DNA of 64,000 bases from RDYJ01 sp034931405 (GCF_034931405.1 NZ_JAYGHA010000001.1:284688-348687); one strand, 5' to 3'. Shown: positions 47,501 through 56,800, numbered from the stretch's first letter. The notes: a model not told the origin generated them from the sequence alone. Made by a program: numbers and translations.

Positions 47501-48418
47501 GGTGGAGATATACAAAAATATGCAATTAAAAATGATCTTATTTATGTTAAATATGGTACATGGTTAGCTGCACCAAGAAATGAAAGTATATTTAGAAATC
47601 AAAAAATCATAGTTCGACGCACTGACGATTTAATTATTGCAAGTATTGATTGTGATTTCAGAATTTGTCAAAACTCTGTACATTGTCTTATCAAAAAAGA
47701 AGAGAGTAGTTTTTCTGATTATTTTTTGTTATCAATATTAAATTCTTTTTATATTAAATGGTGGTATCAAAAGAAAAATTTCCAGATGGTTGGTAAGCCT
47801 TTTGCTGAAGTTAAAGTTATTTATTTATCAAGAATACCAATTCCTAAAATATCTTTTACAACTCCCCCAGAAAAACGCCAAGCATATCTAGAAAATACAA
47901 TTAACCTTTACCAACAATATCAAATCAATCATAATTCTAATATCCTACTTACCCAAATTGATCATCATCTCAAGCAACAACCATCAGAAGCAGATGTAAT
48001 TCATGATTTCCTCGCATACTTAGCGGAACAAATGATAGAATTAAATAAACAAAAACAAACAGAAACCAAAGGCTTTTTAACATGGTTAGAAAGATTTATC
48101 GGTGCTGATATTGATAATCTTACTAATAAATCGAAAATTCAAAATTATTTAGGTGATTATTCCAAACAAAAACAAGCAGATAACCATTTAACCTTTGATG
48201 AATTAATTAGTATCCTCAAGAAAAATCAGAAAAAACTGAAAATAGATCCCACCGCGAGAAAAGAACAGGAAACATTAGCAAAAGAATATCAATCAAGTTT
48301 AAATACACTCTTACCAATCAAAAAACAACTTAAACAATGTGATTGGTTAATTGATGAAATTGTTTATCGTTTGTATGGTTTAACTGAAGAAGAAAAAGCC
48401 ATAATTACAGGAGAATAG
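44507..48418 (+). CDS. Type IIG/Eco57I-like restriction-modification enzyme
   Basis: A 1303-aa single-chain enzyme. The N-terminal nuclease has RPDYALF and VIAEAKYW, fitting PD-x(n)-ExK with D90 and E122-A-K124. The methyltransferase has motif I (DPAMGSGHFLVEA, about residue 526) and motif IV (IGNPPYGSTY, about 797), typical N6-adenine enzymes. The C-terminal 300 residues probably hold the target-recognition region. No separate R or S gene is next to it, so it would recognise, methylate and cut on its own. PglX-like BREX proteins are an alternative, but no BREX partner is present. Confidence 0.85.
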   Translation: MITDTQRQNKPLFSQHYLKYRLQESPEWQLDITAEFEKLKNLYLSKKTILPTLNEAQTEDVFIKPVLDILGFKNIPQVVTRGKGRAERPDYALFANETERDTAYSFQSNETAFYGKVLVIAEAKYWERPLSKVSANDKRDIFKNENPSFQISSYLTGTGVDWGILTNGREWRLYYRQASSTATEFYPIDLVELLENEDIEKFKYFWLFFRSAAFEKYSYNKNFLERVREGSTTYATQVGNELKTLVFEQIFPDLAGGFVADAIRRGKTVEPKQVYAATLSFLYKLLFLLYAEARNLLPITTAYRDYSLIKITQEIAESVDKQKTLSQTSTKIYKSLLGLFEIVDRGDAALEVPRYNGGLFHFDFHESEDIKDYPDNYFLYEHQLSDAVLFPALDKLARFEKLPIDYSFLGVRQLGSIYEGLLEYRVVIEDGNNGKVHLENDKGERKSTGSYYTPDYIVKYIVSHTLKPILEERKQKFADLMTQISQLHEKMADGRLGVQSRNGLQKDLQRLERRTTNTLLDIKICDPAMGSGHFLVEAVDYFTDELIIILNKYPEHNPVLDMLSKTRESILANLQQQGITIDVNKLEDTQLLQRVVMKRCIYGVDLNPMAVELAKVSLWLHSFTIGAPLSFLDHHLRCGNSLIGTTAREAEANMVKEESGQLNLLTGPFVGLLRAAEIMRGVSTLSDATFAEVETSERLFKEFDQAAKPYKRLLDIYVSKYFGLKRADHFLRVYGTNAINTNPENMNVADIAVYEDARMLFEEKRFFHWDLEFPEVFIDLENASWKENPGFDAVIGNPPYGSTYKDYTSAKLQYISNTVTSKDIYLFFIELSLDIISKIGTIGLITPNTWMTLESGCEFRKLILQTTQLIKIAEFRSAFQDAIVETAALIVSKNINSYENTEVLNFANQEIISKYSRLTSEWFLNEGYVIDYYLNMEEISILNKSTNQGIKLEELVNIYAGTKLYEKGKGNPPQTPLILKEKPYTSNKLLPDFEPIITGGDIQKYAIKNDLIYVKYGTWLAAPRNESIFRNQKIIVRRTDDLIIASIDCDFRICQNSVHCLIKKEESSFSDYFLLSILNSFYIKWWYQKKNFQMVGKPFAEVKVIYLSRIPIPKISFTTPPEKRQAYLENTINLYQQYQINHNSNILLTQIDHHLKQQPSEADVIHDFLAYLAEQMIELNKQKQTETKGFLTWLERFIGADIDNLTNKSKIQNYLGDYSKQKQADNHLTFDELISILKKNQKKLKIDPTARKEQETLAKEYQSSLNTLLPIKKQLKQCDWLIDEIVYRLYGLTEEEKAIITGE

Positions 48419-48518
48419 GAGTTACGTACTGTACAAATTAATGATTTTATGAATTTACCAAAACAGCTTGTTTCAGATTTTCATTAATGATTATGTTAAT
48501 CGTCAATAGTTCGGTATT

Positions 48519-48547
48519 GTAGGGGTTTAGCAGTGCTAAACCCCTAC
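48519..48547. repeat. Perfect 14-bp palindrome GTAGGGGTTTAGCA
   Basis: GTAGGGGTTTAGCA (48519-48532) and TGCTAAACCCCTAC (48534-48547) face each other with a single base between. It lies between the restriction enzyme gene and the antitoxin-like gene. Outer ends GTAGG/CCTAC match the other palindromes in this window. Confidence 0.85.
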
Positions 48548-48603
48548 GAAAGATATGATTTTTTCGATTATACATACTTGTATCTCTTTAGTATCAAATA
48601 CAA

Positions 48604-48858
48604 CTATTGGGCGCATTGTCTATCCTCATGCACCAAATCATCTATAAATGATTCACGTTCATCTTCTGACATCGTATCCCAATTTAAACCACGTTCAGCA
48701 CATAAATTATGCAGTTGTTGTTGTGCATATTCCATGCGAGATTCCTGTTCGTTTTCAGTTTCATTAGCTAATGCTAATAAGACTACTCGTTTACTTTTTG
48801 GGGGTAGCTGTTTAACTAATTCAATAATTTGTGATTCGCTTAATGTTAATATTGGCAT
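48604..48858 (-). CDS. Antitoxin-like small protein, no partner
   Basis: An 84-aa protein of a type common in cyanobacteria (MPILTLSESQIIELVKQLPP followed by a charged helical tail with LNWDTMSEDERESFIDDLVH). Such proteins are often annotated as antitoxins. I prefer the second ATG (48858) because GGAGG lies eight bases upstream. No toxin gene follows on this strand within the 185 bases down to the restriction enzyme gene, so it looks solitary. Confidence 0.6.
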   Translation of the reverse strand: MPILTLSESQIIELVKQLPPKSKRVVLLALANETENEQESRMEYAQQQLHNLCAERGLNWDTMSEDERESFIDDLVHEDRQCAQ

Positions 48859-48912
48859 AATCATTACCTCCGTTTTTAAATTATACTATAAAAAGAATTG
48901 GTAACATCAATC

Positions 48913-49656
48913 ATGCTAAAATACAGCCAATTAAATTGTTTACCTTCATCTGAAGAATTACCCGACTCTGACGATACACCAGTGGATAATCAATTACAGC
49001 ATCTCATTCCAGGATTATTAGAAAGCATTTTAGCCTTAATCTGGTCGCAGCGATGGGATTGGTTTTTTGGTGTAGACATGGGAGTATATTATGATACTAA
49101 TAAACCTGCAATTGTCCCAGATGGATTTTTAAGTCTTGGTGTTCCCAGAATTATTGATGAAAAATTACGTCGCAGTTATGTATTATGGGAAGAGAAAAAA
49201 TTACCAACTTTAGTATTAGAAGTAGTTTCTAAAACCTATAGAAACGAATATAGCACTAAAAAAAATATCTATGCCAAAGAGTTGGGAGTCTTATATTATA
49301 TAGTTTATAATCCCTTAGTAAGTGAAGAATCATCTTTGGAAGTTTATCAATTAGTCAATGGTGAATATGTTTTAATTCCAGGAAATCCAGTTTGGTTATC
49401 AGAAATAGGGTTAGGAATTGGCTGGGAAAAGGGAACTTATCAAGGAATTACTAGACAATGGTTATACTGGTTTGATGAACAGGGAAAAAGATTTCTAACA
49501 CCGGAAGAACGGATTCTACAAAGTGAAGAACAACGGTTAGAATCTGAAAGAAACCGGTTAGAATCTGAAAGAAAACGTTTAGAATCTGAGGAAAAAGCTC
49601 AGAAATTAGCAGAGATGTTAAAAAAATTAGGTGTTGATCCTGAAACTTTCATTTAA
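48913..49656 (+). CDS. Uma2 family endonuclease-like protein, copy 1
   Basis: A 247-aa DUF820/Uma2 protein with a PD-(D/E)xK-like core: IVPDGFLSL, then LPTLVLEVVSKTYRNEYSTK and KNIYAKELGVLYYIVYNP. The tail is a coiled coil (EEQRLESERNRLESERKRLE). The frame reaches a TTG at 48898, but I chose ATG 48913. It is followed after 21 bases by a close paralogue. Function of this family is unclear. Confidence 0.8.
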   Translation: MLKYSQLNCLPSSEELPDSDDTPVDNQLQHLIPGLLESILALIWSQRWDWFFGVDMGVYYDTNKPAIVPDGFLSLGVPRIIDEKLRRSYVLWEEKKLPTLVLEVVSKTYRNEYSTKKNIYAKELGVLYYIVYNPLVSEESSLEVYQLVNGEYVLIPGNPVWLSEIGLGIGWEKGTYQGITRQWLYWFDEQGKRFLTPEERILQSEEQRLESERNRLESERKRLESEEKAQKLAEMLKKLGVDPETFI

Positions 49657-49677
49657 GTAAAATTGGTAGTATCAATC

Positions 49678-50364
49678 ATGCTAGATTACGACTCTTTAGG
49701 TTATTTACCTTCATCTTGGGAATTACCTGATTCTAAAGACACACCACTTGATAATCAATTACAGCATCTTGTTCCGGGATTATTAGAAAGTATTTTAGCC
49801 TTAATTTGGTCACAAAGACAGGATTGGTTTTTTGGCGCAGGTATGGGAATATATTATGATCCGAAGAAACCTGCTATTGTCCCAGAAGGGTTTTTAAGTA
49901 TTGGTGTTCCTAGAGTTAAAAGTATTAATGAAGATTTACGTCCGAGTTATGTATTATGGGAAGAGAAAAAGTCCCCAATTTTAGCATTGGAAATAGTATC
50001 TAAAACTTATCGAGAAGAACATATAACTAAAGGAAATATATATGCTCAAGATTTGGGAATTTTATATTATGTAATATATTGTCCTCTAAGAACAATAAAA
50101 GAAAAATTAGAGGTTTATAAATTAACAAATGGAGAATATATTTTACAACCAAGAAACCCCGTTTGGCTACCGGAAATAGGTTTAGGAATTGGGAAAGAAA
50201 TAGGAACTTATCAAGGAATAACTAGAGAATGGTTATATTGGTTTGATGAAAATGGAAAACGATTTTTAACACCAGAAGAACGGATTATACAAAGTGAGGA
50301 AAAAGCTCAGAAATTAGCAGAGATGTTAAAAAAATTAGGTGTTGACCCTGAAAGTTTGACGTAA
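49678..50364 (+). CDS. Uma2 family endonuclease-like protein, copy 2
   Basis: A 228-aa paralogue of the preceding gene, with the same organisation (IVPEGFLSIGVPR, ILALEIVSKTYREEHITK) but a shorter coiled-coil tail. Even the pre-start sequence (TTGGTA..ATCAATCATG) is duplicated. Start taken at ATG 49678. The pair is a tandem duplication with considerable divergence. Confidence 0.8.
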   Translation: MLDYDSLGYLPSSWELPDSKDTPLDNQLQHLVPGLLESILALIWSQRQDWFFGAGMGIYYDPKKPAIVPEGFLSIGVPRVKSINEDLRPSYVLWEEKKSPILALEIVSKTYREEHITKGNIYAQDLGILYYVIYCPLRTIKEKLEVYKLTNGEYILQPRNPVWLPEIGLGIGKEIGTYQGITREWLYWFDENGKRFLTPEERIIQSEEKAQKLAEMLKKLGVDPESLT

Positions 50365-50391
50365 ATAATCATCAATAATTCACACTCTAGT

Positions 50392-50422
50392 AGATTCCCG
50401 AATTATTGAAAATCGGGGATCT
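50392..50422. terminator. Hairpin between convergent Uma2 and peptidase genes
   Basis: AGATTCCCGA (50392-50401) pairs with TCGGGGATCT (50413-50422) with one wobble. Located between convergent genes and followed by T-rich sequence. Confidence 0.6.
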
Positions 50423-50437
50423 ATCTTCTAATTTATC

Positions 50438-52027
50438 CTAATTTACAGGAACAGTCCACCAAGCTAAAGAGTATGCTTGAGTTGGTTCGTTGACTTGTTG
50501 TTTAAACTGCACCCGAATTTTATAATTAGCAGTAACTGGAACTGGACAAAAAATATGTTCTACATTATCAATTTCACTGACAGATGAACAAGCAGTAATT
50601 TCAGATTTTGGATCGTCTGCTTTAACTAGATAAAGGTCGAGATTATTTAACCCTTTATTTTGAAAAATTTCATCTACATCATATTGTTGATTTTTGTTTT
50701 TATCGGCTAATTCAACTAATCGATCCCAAGTTAAGGTAATAGCTACAAAACTGTTTTGTTTTAAAGGTTTTTCTAACTTATATTCTCTTGAAGAACTAGC
50801 ATTAATTGTGTTATGATCCCAACCAATTACAGGAACAGATTCTGAAGGTTGCCATTGACCAGGAAGAAATTGTTGATAAGCACGTAAAGCATTTAAATGA
50901 CCAGTTCCCATTTGTTCATCTAAAGGAATTTGGGGATTTTTGTAAGCATCAGAAGCAAACCAATCTCGATTTTGTTTATCAATTAAAGTTCTGGTCATTC
51001 CCAACCGCAATCCATCACCACTATCTTGAATTTTTTCCGCTGAATTTAATAATACAGCTTTCATAACTTGATGATTTCTAGCATCAATAGTCCAATTTGG
51101 TTGTTTGATTCTTAACTGTCGGTCAGCAAATTCTTGTAATAAAGCCACAGTCGCTGTAACGTGAGGTGCGGCAAAACTTGAACCTGTTAATTTATTTAAT
51201 TTACCATCAGGATTAAGTAGAGGAATATTACTACCAGGAGCGACTAAACTAATTGATCTGCGTCCACCAGTATTAAATTCTTTACCAACTAAGCGATCGC
51301 CTAATCCTTGATTATTTCCTGCTAAATTAGAAACATGAACTTTATTAAAAATTCCCTCCCTTGGAGATGAAAAAGCCACGTTAATTGCGTTAAAATTATC
51401 TGTAGGAATGGGAATCCCGCCTTTACCTTGATTTCCAGCGATCGCATACACGACATTATGAACCCGACTCGACCAATCAATACACAAAGTCAGTAAAGCT
51501 TGACCATCCAAAACAGCCTCTGATCTGGGATCACGGTTCAAAGGTTCACCAAAACTAAAGTTAATAGCACGAACATCACCACTGTTTTGTAATGCTATAT
51601 GTTGTGCTGATAAACACTCTTCTGGTTGACCCATATTTTTCGTAGTACCCACAGCAGAAGAATATAGTCTGGCATCTGGTGCAACTCCCGGCCAAGCTTT
51701 ATCTTTACTGATCATCACCGCCGCAACATTATAAGCATGAGGATCTACACCAGTATTTGACTTAGCTGGCTCACTGCGTAAAAACACCGCCACGGGAGAA
51801 ATAGCCCGATTTTTAGACACGGCTTTATCTAAGCCAAACATACCCGGACGACCAATTTCTACCTGACCGATGGCGATTTTGCGGCCAGTTAAATTGTAAG
51901 GAGGTTGATGTAATTTCAATACATCAATTCCACCGCTTCCTAGAGAACTGCTAAACTGCACAGATGCCAATACTGGCACAGTTAAGCAGGAAACAGCCAA
52001 ACCACAAATTATCCAGAGTTTTTTCAT
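50438..52027 (-). CDS. S8 family serine peptidase with atypical active site
   Basis: A 529-aa subtilisin-like protein with a signal peptide (MKKLWIICGLAVSCLTVPVLA). The catalytic serine is in LTGSSFAAPHV (S284), the oxyanion Asn in IAGNQGKGG (N199), and the His probably in DPHAYNVAAVMI (H97). At the place of the usual catalytic Asp (VAVIDTG-like) it reads IAIGQVEIGRPG, so E57 seems to replace it. A C-terminal beta domain (about 400-529) follows. It would be periplasmic or secreted. Activity is uncertain. Confidence 0.8.
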   Translation of the reverse strand: MKKLWIICGLAVSCLTVPVLASVQFSSSLGSGGIDVLKLHQPPYNLTGRKIAIGQVEIGRPGMFGLDKAVSKNRAISPVAVFLRSEPAKSNTGVDPHAYNVAAVMISKDKAWPGVAPDARLYSSAVGTTKNMGQPEECLSAQHIALQNSGDVRAINFSFGEPLNRDPRSEAVLDGQALLTLCIDWSSRVHNVVYAIAGNQGKGGIPIPTDNFNAINVAFSSPREGIFNKVHVSNLAGNNQGLGDRLVGKEFNTGGRRSISLVAPGSNIPLLNPDGKLNKLTGSSFAAPHVTATVALLQEFADRQLRIKQPNWTIDARNHQVMKAVLLNSAEKIQDSGDGLRLGMTRTLIDKQNRDWFASDAYKNPQIPLDEQMGTGHLNALRAYQQFLPGQWQPSESVPVIGWDHNTINASSSREYKLEKPLKQNSFVAITLTWDRLVELADKNKNQQYDVDEIFQNKGLNNLDLYLVKADDPKSEITACSSVSEIDNVEHIFCPVPVTANYKIRVQFKQQVNEPTQAYSLAWWTVPVN

Positions 52028-52032
52028 ATTTA

Positions 52033-52109
52033 TTAGTCATTAGTCATTGGTCATTGGTCATTGGTCATTGGTCATTGGTCATTAGTCATTAGTCATTGGT
52101 CATTAGTCA
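52033..52109. repeat. STRR array TTAGTCA/TTGGTCA
   Basis: Eleven seven-base units alternating TTAGTCA and TTGGTCA (52033-52109), between the divergently transcribed peptidase and rpe genes. Confidence 0.93.
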
Positions 52110-52213
52110 TTAGTTGCTTTCTTCCCAATCCCCAATCCCCAATCACTAATTTCCAAAAATTCCATATTTTGTTACAATGCCTACAGACGAGGACGCTTAA
52201 GAACCCACTAGCC

Positions 52214-52921
52214 ATGACCCAAAACCCATCGAAAAAGTCTATAGTTATCGCTCCATCTATCCTATCAGCAGATTTTAGCCGTCTGGGTGACGATATTCGC
52301 GCCGTAGACAAAGCGGGAGCAGATTGGATTCACGTTGATGTAATGGACGGACGTTTTGTTCCTAATATTACAATAGGTCCCCTGATTGTGGAGGCGATTC
52401 GTCCAGTTACAACCAAACCACTGGATGTCCACTTGATGATTGTGGAACCAGAAAAGTATGTAGAAGGTTTTGCTAAAGCCGGCGCTGATATTATTTCTGT
52501 TCACGCAGAACACAACGCTTCACCTCACCTGCACCGCACCCTGGGACAAATCAGAGAACTCGGTAAGAAAGCTGGAGTTGTACTCAATCCGGGTACACCT
52601 TTGGAGTTAATTGAATATGTTCTAGAATTGTGCGATTTAGTGCTAATTATGAGCGTTAACCCCGGTTTTGGTGGTCAAAGCTTTATTCCTAGCGTAGTTC
52701 CTAAAATCCGCAAGTTGCGTCAAATGTGCGATGAACGCGGTTTAGATCCTTGGATTGAGGTTGACGGGGGACTAAAAGCCAATAACACCTGGCAAGTTTT
52801 GGAAGCCGGCGCTAATGCTATTGTAGCGGGTTCTGCTGTGTTTAATGCTCCTGATTATGCTGAGGCGATTAATAATATTCGTAACAGTAAGCGTCCCACA
52901 CCAGAATTAGCAGCTGTTTAA
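52214..52921 (+). CDS. rpe: Ribulose-phosphate 3-epimerase
   Basis: Interconverts ribulose 5-phosphate and xylulose 5-phosphate in the Calvin cycle and pentose phosphate pathway. The 235-aa TIM-barrel shows IAPSILSADFSRLGD, the WIHVDVMDGRFVPNIT metal-binding strand, LDVHLMIVEPEKY, MSVNPGFGGQSFI and IEVDGGL. The frame extends to 52061, but that part translates STRR repeats. I chose ATG 52214. A terminator follows. Confidence 0.95.
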   Translation: MTQNPSKKSIVIAPSILSADFSRLGDDIRAVDKAGADWIHVDVMDGRFVPNITIGPLIVEAIRPVTTKPLDVHLMIVEPEKYVEGFAKAGADIISVHAEHNASPHLHRTLGQIRELGKKAGVVLNPGTPLELIEYVLELCDLVLIMSVNPGFGGQSFIPSVVPKIRKLRQMCDERGLDPWIEVDGGLKANNTWQVLEAGANAIVAGSAVFNAPDYAEAINNIRNSKRPTPELAAV

Positions 52922-52948
52922 TTGAATACTGCTAACTAAATAATACTT

Positions 52949-52990
52949 AAATCCTCGATTTCTTTGGGAAGTCGGGGATTTATTTTTTTT
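52949..52990 (+). terminator. Rho-independent terminator after rpe
   Basis: AAATCCTCGATTTC (52949-52962) pairs over 14 positions, with two wobbles, with GAAGTCGGGGATTT (52968-52981), then ATTTTTTTTATG. Confidence 0.85.
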
Positions 52991-53115
52991 ATGAAATTTA
53001 AATTTGCTGCTGATGATGCTATAGTAGACCTGTAATGTTAATCGCGTCAGCAGTCAACACAATATTTTTTTATCAACAGGAGTCTAAAATAGTGTCACTG
53101 CTAAACATTACCCCT

Positions 53116-53286
53116 ATGGCTATCAGACCGAGAGTGACAATTACACTGGATGAAGAAATATACAAAGAGCTTACAAACATAGCTGAAGAACAGGAGCGTA
53201 CACCAGCTAACCTTGCGGCGTACATTGTTACGAAAGCTATTAAGGATAAAAATAAAGAAAACCCACAAAAGAAAGAGGAATTATGA
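53116..53286 (+). CDS. Ribbon-helix-helix (CopG-like) protein
   Basis: A 56-aa protein with an RHH core (MAIRPRVTITLDEEIYKELT, then NIAEEQERTPANLAAYIVTK). RHH proteins bind DNA and often act as antitoxins. The frame extends to ATG 53035, but the extra 27 residues are atypical, so I prefer ATG 53116; GTG 53092 is another option. Its stop overlaps the next start (ATGA), so the genes are coupled. Confidence 0.68.
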   Translation: MAIRPRVTITLDEEIYKELTNIAEEQERTPANLAAYIVTKAIKDKNKENPQKKEEL

Positions 53287-53651
53287 GTAATTCACAGCCA
53301 TTAGAAGATTTACCCACAAGACTGGATGATATTGACAGCAGATTAGATCAGCTTGGAGATGAAATTGATTTAGTCCGTACTATTCAGGAGGGTGTCAGAC
53401 GTGAAACCCGTTCTAACAGTCAAGCTTTAGCACGACTAGAAAGAACTGTAACCAACCTTGCTGATATTGCACGTTTACACCAGCAAGCACTGAGGCAGTC
53501 TGAAAGGCAGTTTCAGGAGTTTCAAAGAACTAACCAGGAGTTTCAAAGAAATAATTATGAATTTCAACGTACAACTAATGCTGCTTGGGAACGAATTGAT
53601 AGAGTTTTAGATTACTTGATCAAGCAATCAGGTGATCAGGGTGAAGGTTAG
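53283..53651 (+). CDS. Coiled-coil protein coupled to the RHH gene
   Basis: A 122-aa protein consisting largely of predicted coiled coil (TRLDDIDSRLDQLGDEIDLV) and a Phe-Gln-rich segment in which QEFQRTN-like heptads are repeated (FQEFQRTNQEFQRNNYEFQR). No toxin motif is evident. Start at ATG overlapping the previous stop by four bases. Function unknown; such pairs occur repeatedly in cyanobacteria. Confidence 0.65.
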   Translation: MSNSQPLEDLPTRLDDIDSRLDQLGDEIDLVRTIQEGVRRETRSNSQALARLERTVTNLADIARLHQQALRQSERQFQEFQRTNQEFQRNNYEFQRTTNAAWERIDRVLDYLIKQSGDQGEG

Positions 53652-53699
53652 GTGGTGGTGTAGGCGATCGCCAATTGCAAAACCAAAACGATCAAGATC

Positions 53700-53780
53700 A
53701 GATCCCCGACTTCTGTGATCAATTGATAATTTATTGACAAGTTTAAAAAAGAAGTCGGGGATCTTATCGCCTTACCTGAT
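53700..53780. mobile_element. MITE-like palindromic element, copy 2
   Basis: AGATCCCCGACTTC (53700-53713) and GAAGTCGGGGATCT (53751-53764) bound a 65-base core; the flank TATCGCCTTACCTGA continues the family to about 53780. Its interior is more diverged than in copies 1 and 3. Confidence 0.7.
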
Positions 53781-53882
53781 GGGGATATTTAGATGACAAG
53801 CAGTATTACCTACCCTACATGATTACTTCTGATTACCCAAGCATTTAGCCGCTGCAACAACAAATATTCACACCTACAAAAG

Positions 53883-56800
53883 TTAAATTAGGACAACAGC
53901 AATTGATCCTCCTAAAGCTGCAAAAATACCGGACACAAATGCTGTTGCAAACAACCACCAAGCAGCATTAGCTGCGGCTTTGCGGGTTTCTTCTGCTTGA
54001 CGTTGTGCCTGATGTTTCACCTGTTCTAGCTGATGTTGTGCTTCGTGCTGTAGCTGTTCTGCTCGTTGTAAAACAGTATTTCGGGCGTGTTCAATTTGGT
54101 CAATAATCCGGTTAACATCTGCTTCAGAAATATCTTCACGGGAACTCAAAATAGCGACTAAAGTATCACGATTAAATGATGCAAGGCGATCGCGCAAAGA
54201 TTCAAAACCGGCTTGGGGATCTTCAAATAACTGACGCACATCATGCTTAATGCCTTGATAATTAAGTTCTGGGCGATCTAGAGAATTCAGATAATTACGA
54301 ATACTGGCAAAAATTCCCTCAATTATATCTTGAATGCGTCGTTGAATACCCCGCACTTGTTTTACAAATTGCTCACGAACAAGGATCATATTATCAGCAA
54401 TTTTCGCTGCTTCATCATCAGTGATATCTTCCCTAATTTTCAACAAAGTGATAATTGTTTCCCGGTCAAAATGCGAGAGACGTTCACTCAAACTTTCCAT
54501 TCCCATGCGTGGATCATGTAACAACAATTCGAGATCCCGCTTAATGCCTTCCGGCTGCAATTCTTCTTTCCCAGAATATCGTAAATACTCTTGCAGATAG
54601 GTTTGAAAAGTTTGCACTCTTTGTTGTGTTCTTGTTGCTAACCGACGCGGCGCACGCACAATATTTTTAATTGATGTTTGCACAGAATCAATTACTTGAT
54701 TAACTTGTGATTCACTTAAGTCTTGACGTTGACTCAACAATTTCACCAAACTATCTCTATCAATATGTGATAAACGATGACGCAATGACACAATACCTTC
54801 TTTGGGATGTGCAAACAACTGTGTAAAATCTCGTTGAATGTCTTCAGGATTCAATTCTTCCTTCCCAGTATTTCGCAAATAATCGGCAATAGTCGCAGTG
54901 GCAGAATCATATTGTTCTTTGATTTTTTGTGGTGTATGTTGAATGCTATGCCATAATTCTTCCACCACATTAATAATTTGATTAACTTGTGATTCACTTA
55001 AATCTCGACGTTGATTTAACAATTGCACCAAAGTATCCCGATCAAAGCGAGATAACCGCGACTGAATAACCATAATTGCCCCTTGGGGATCTTCTAAAAT
55101 CTTTTTTAAGTCAGCGCGGATAGCATCAGGATTCAATTCTTCTTTACCTGTGTTACGTAGATATGATTCAACATTCAGCCACAGGGTTTCTGTTTGATAT
55201 TGTAACTGTTTGGCAATGCTAAGTAATTCAATTAAAACGCGATCGCGTTGCATTTCCAATTCATCTAAAATCTGATCTAATTCCCATTCTTGAATATCAT
55301 TACGTGCCAGCAGAATTTCAGCCATTTGTTCCCGTTCAACTTGCGCTAGTCGTCGAGATAGAGTTTGATAATCTGCTTCTGGATCTGCCAATAGCGGTTG
55401 AAAATTTTCTGGAATTTTTTCCGGTGTCAAATCTGCTTTAGGAGTCACAAGTAAATAACTTTCAACTCGTCTTTGCAAATCTTGGACAATTTCTCTCTCT
55501 TCTTGGGCAGTTACTATGATTAAAACTTCGTCGCGTACCGCTACTAATTGGTTAGCAATTTCTTGAATTTGTGTTTGTGTTAATAATCCTTTAGTTTGCA
55601 AAATATTAACAAAATCTTGCTGAGTAATTTTCTCTAATTCCCTGCGTACTGTACCAGGATCAGCCGCAGGATCATAAATTACATCCCGAAATTCTTGAGC
55701 AATATTTTCCTGACTTAGTTGCCAAGGAGGGGTGTGAATTAGGTAGTTTTCAATATCGGCATGAATCGGATGATAAGGTTGTTCTATGACTTGTTCTATG
55801 ACTTTTTCTCTAGCAGTAGTTAGGGAATGCCAAATTTTTTCTACATCTAAATCAGACAAATCTGCTCTACCTAATACTATCCCCATGAGTGCCGATATTG
55901 CCTGTTGCACTATTCCCGGTTTTTGTTCTGTTTCTTGAGTAGAATGGATCTCAGCAATTAATTGGTCAAGTTTGCTATTAAGTTCATCTGTTTTAATTTG
56001 TTTTGCAGGAAGAGATTTAAGATCATTCATCAACTTTGTCAATTGTTCGGTGACAGGTTCTTTTTGATTTAAGGTCTGTTGCCAAATATCGTATAAAGTG
56101 TTAGCTATACGGTTAATTTCTTGTTTAGATAAATCGCTGCGACTGCTAACTAAATCAATGAACTTTTGACGGTCAATATTGTGGATATCTGAACTGTTGG
56201 CGATGCCTTGAAATTGTGGTTCACTAAGTAACTTTTTAAACTCATTCCGAATTTGAGATATATCAATTTCTGGAGGACGTAGCTTTTCTATGTAATCTTC
56301 TATGTTTTGGCGAATACTTGCAGGAGCGATCGCACTGCCTAATTCCCGACTTACAGCAGACGCAGCTGCTTCCGCAGTAGCTACCACTTGCTGATTGACA
56401 GTTTTAGCACCTAAAGCAGCGGTAGCTGTTCCCATAATCGCTTGAAAACTGGAAATAGCGGTATGGAAAACTGAGCCAATTAAAGAGCCTAATGTGGTTG
56501 TGCTGACCCACATTAGTAATAAAAGATATGCACCCCAAATGACTAAACCTAAAATTGCTCCTAATTTGGGATCTAAAATTAATAGACTCAATTTTACAGC
56601 TAAGAAACAAGCTATAAATAAGGCAATTGTTACCGTGACTAATGTCCAAATCCCCAGTTTCGTCCCAATTTTGCGAATTGTACCCCCTGAAGTTTCAATT
56701 GCTGTTGACTCTGATGGATGCCCCAAATAGGAAATACCAGCCGCAATCGAGAGATTTGTTAAAACTAACTGAAATGCAAATGCGAGAATTACCCCAGAAA

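Noticed and set aside
48533..48904. 123-codon plus-strand ORF opposite the antitoxin-like gene
   Set aside because: It is the antisense shadow of 48604-48858 and has odd Ser/Cys-rich composition.
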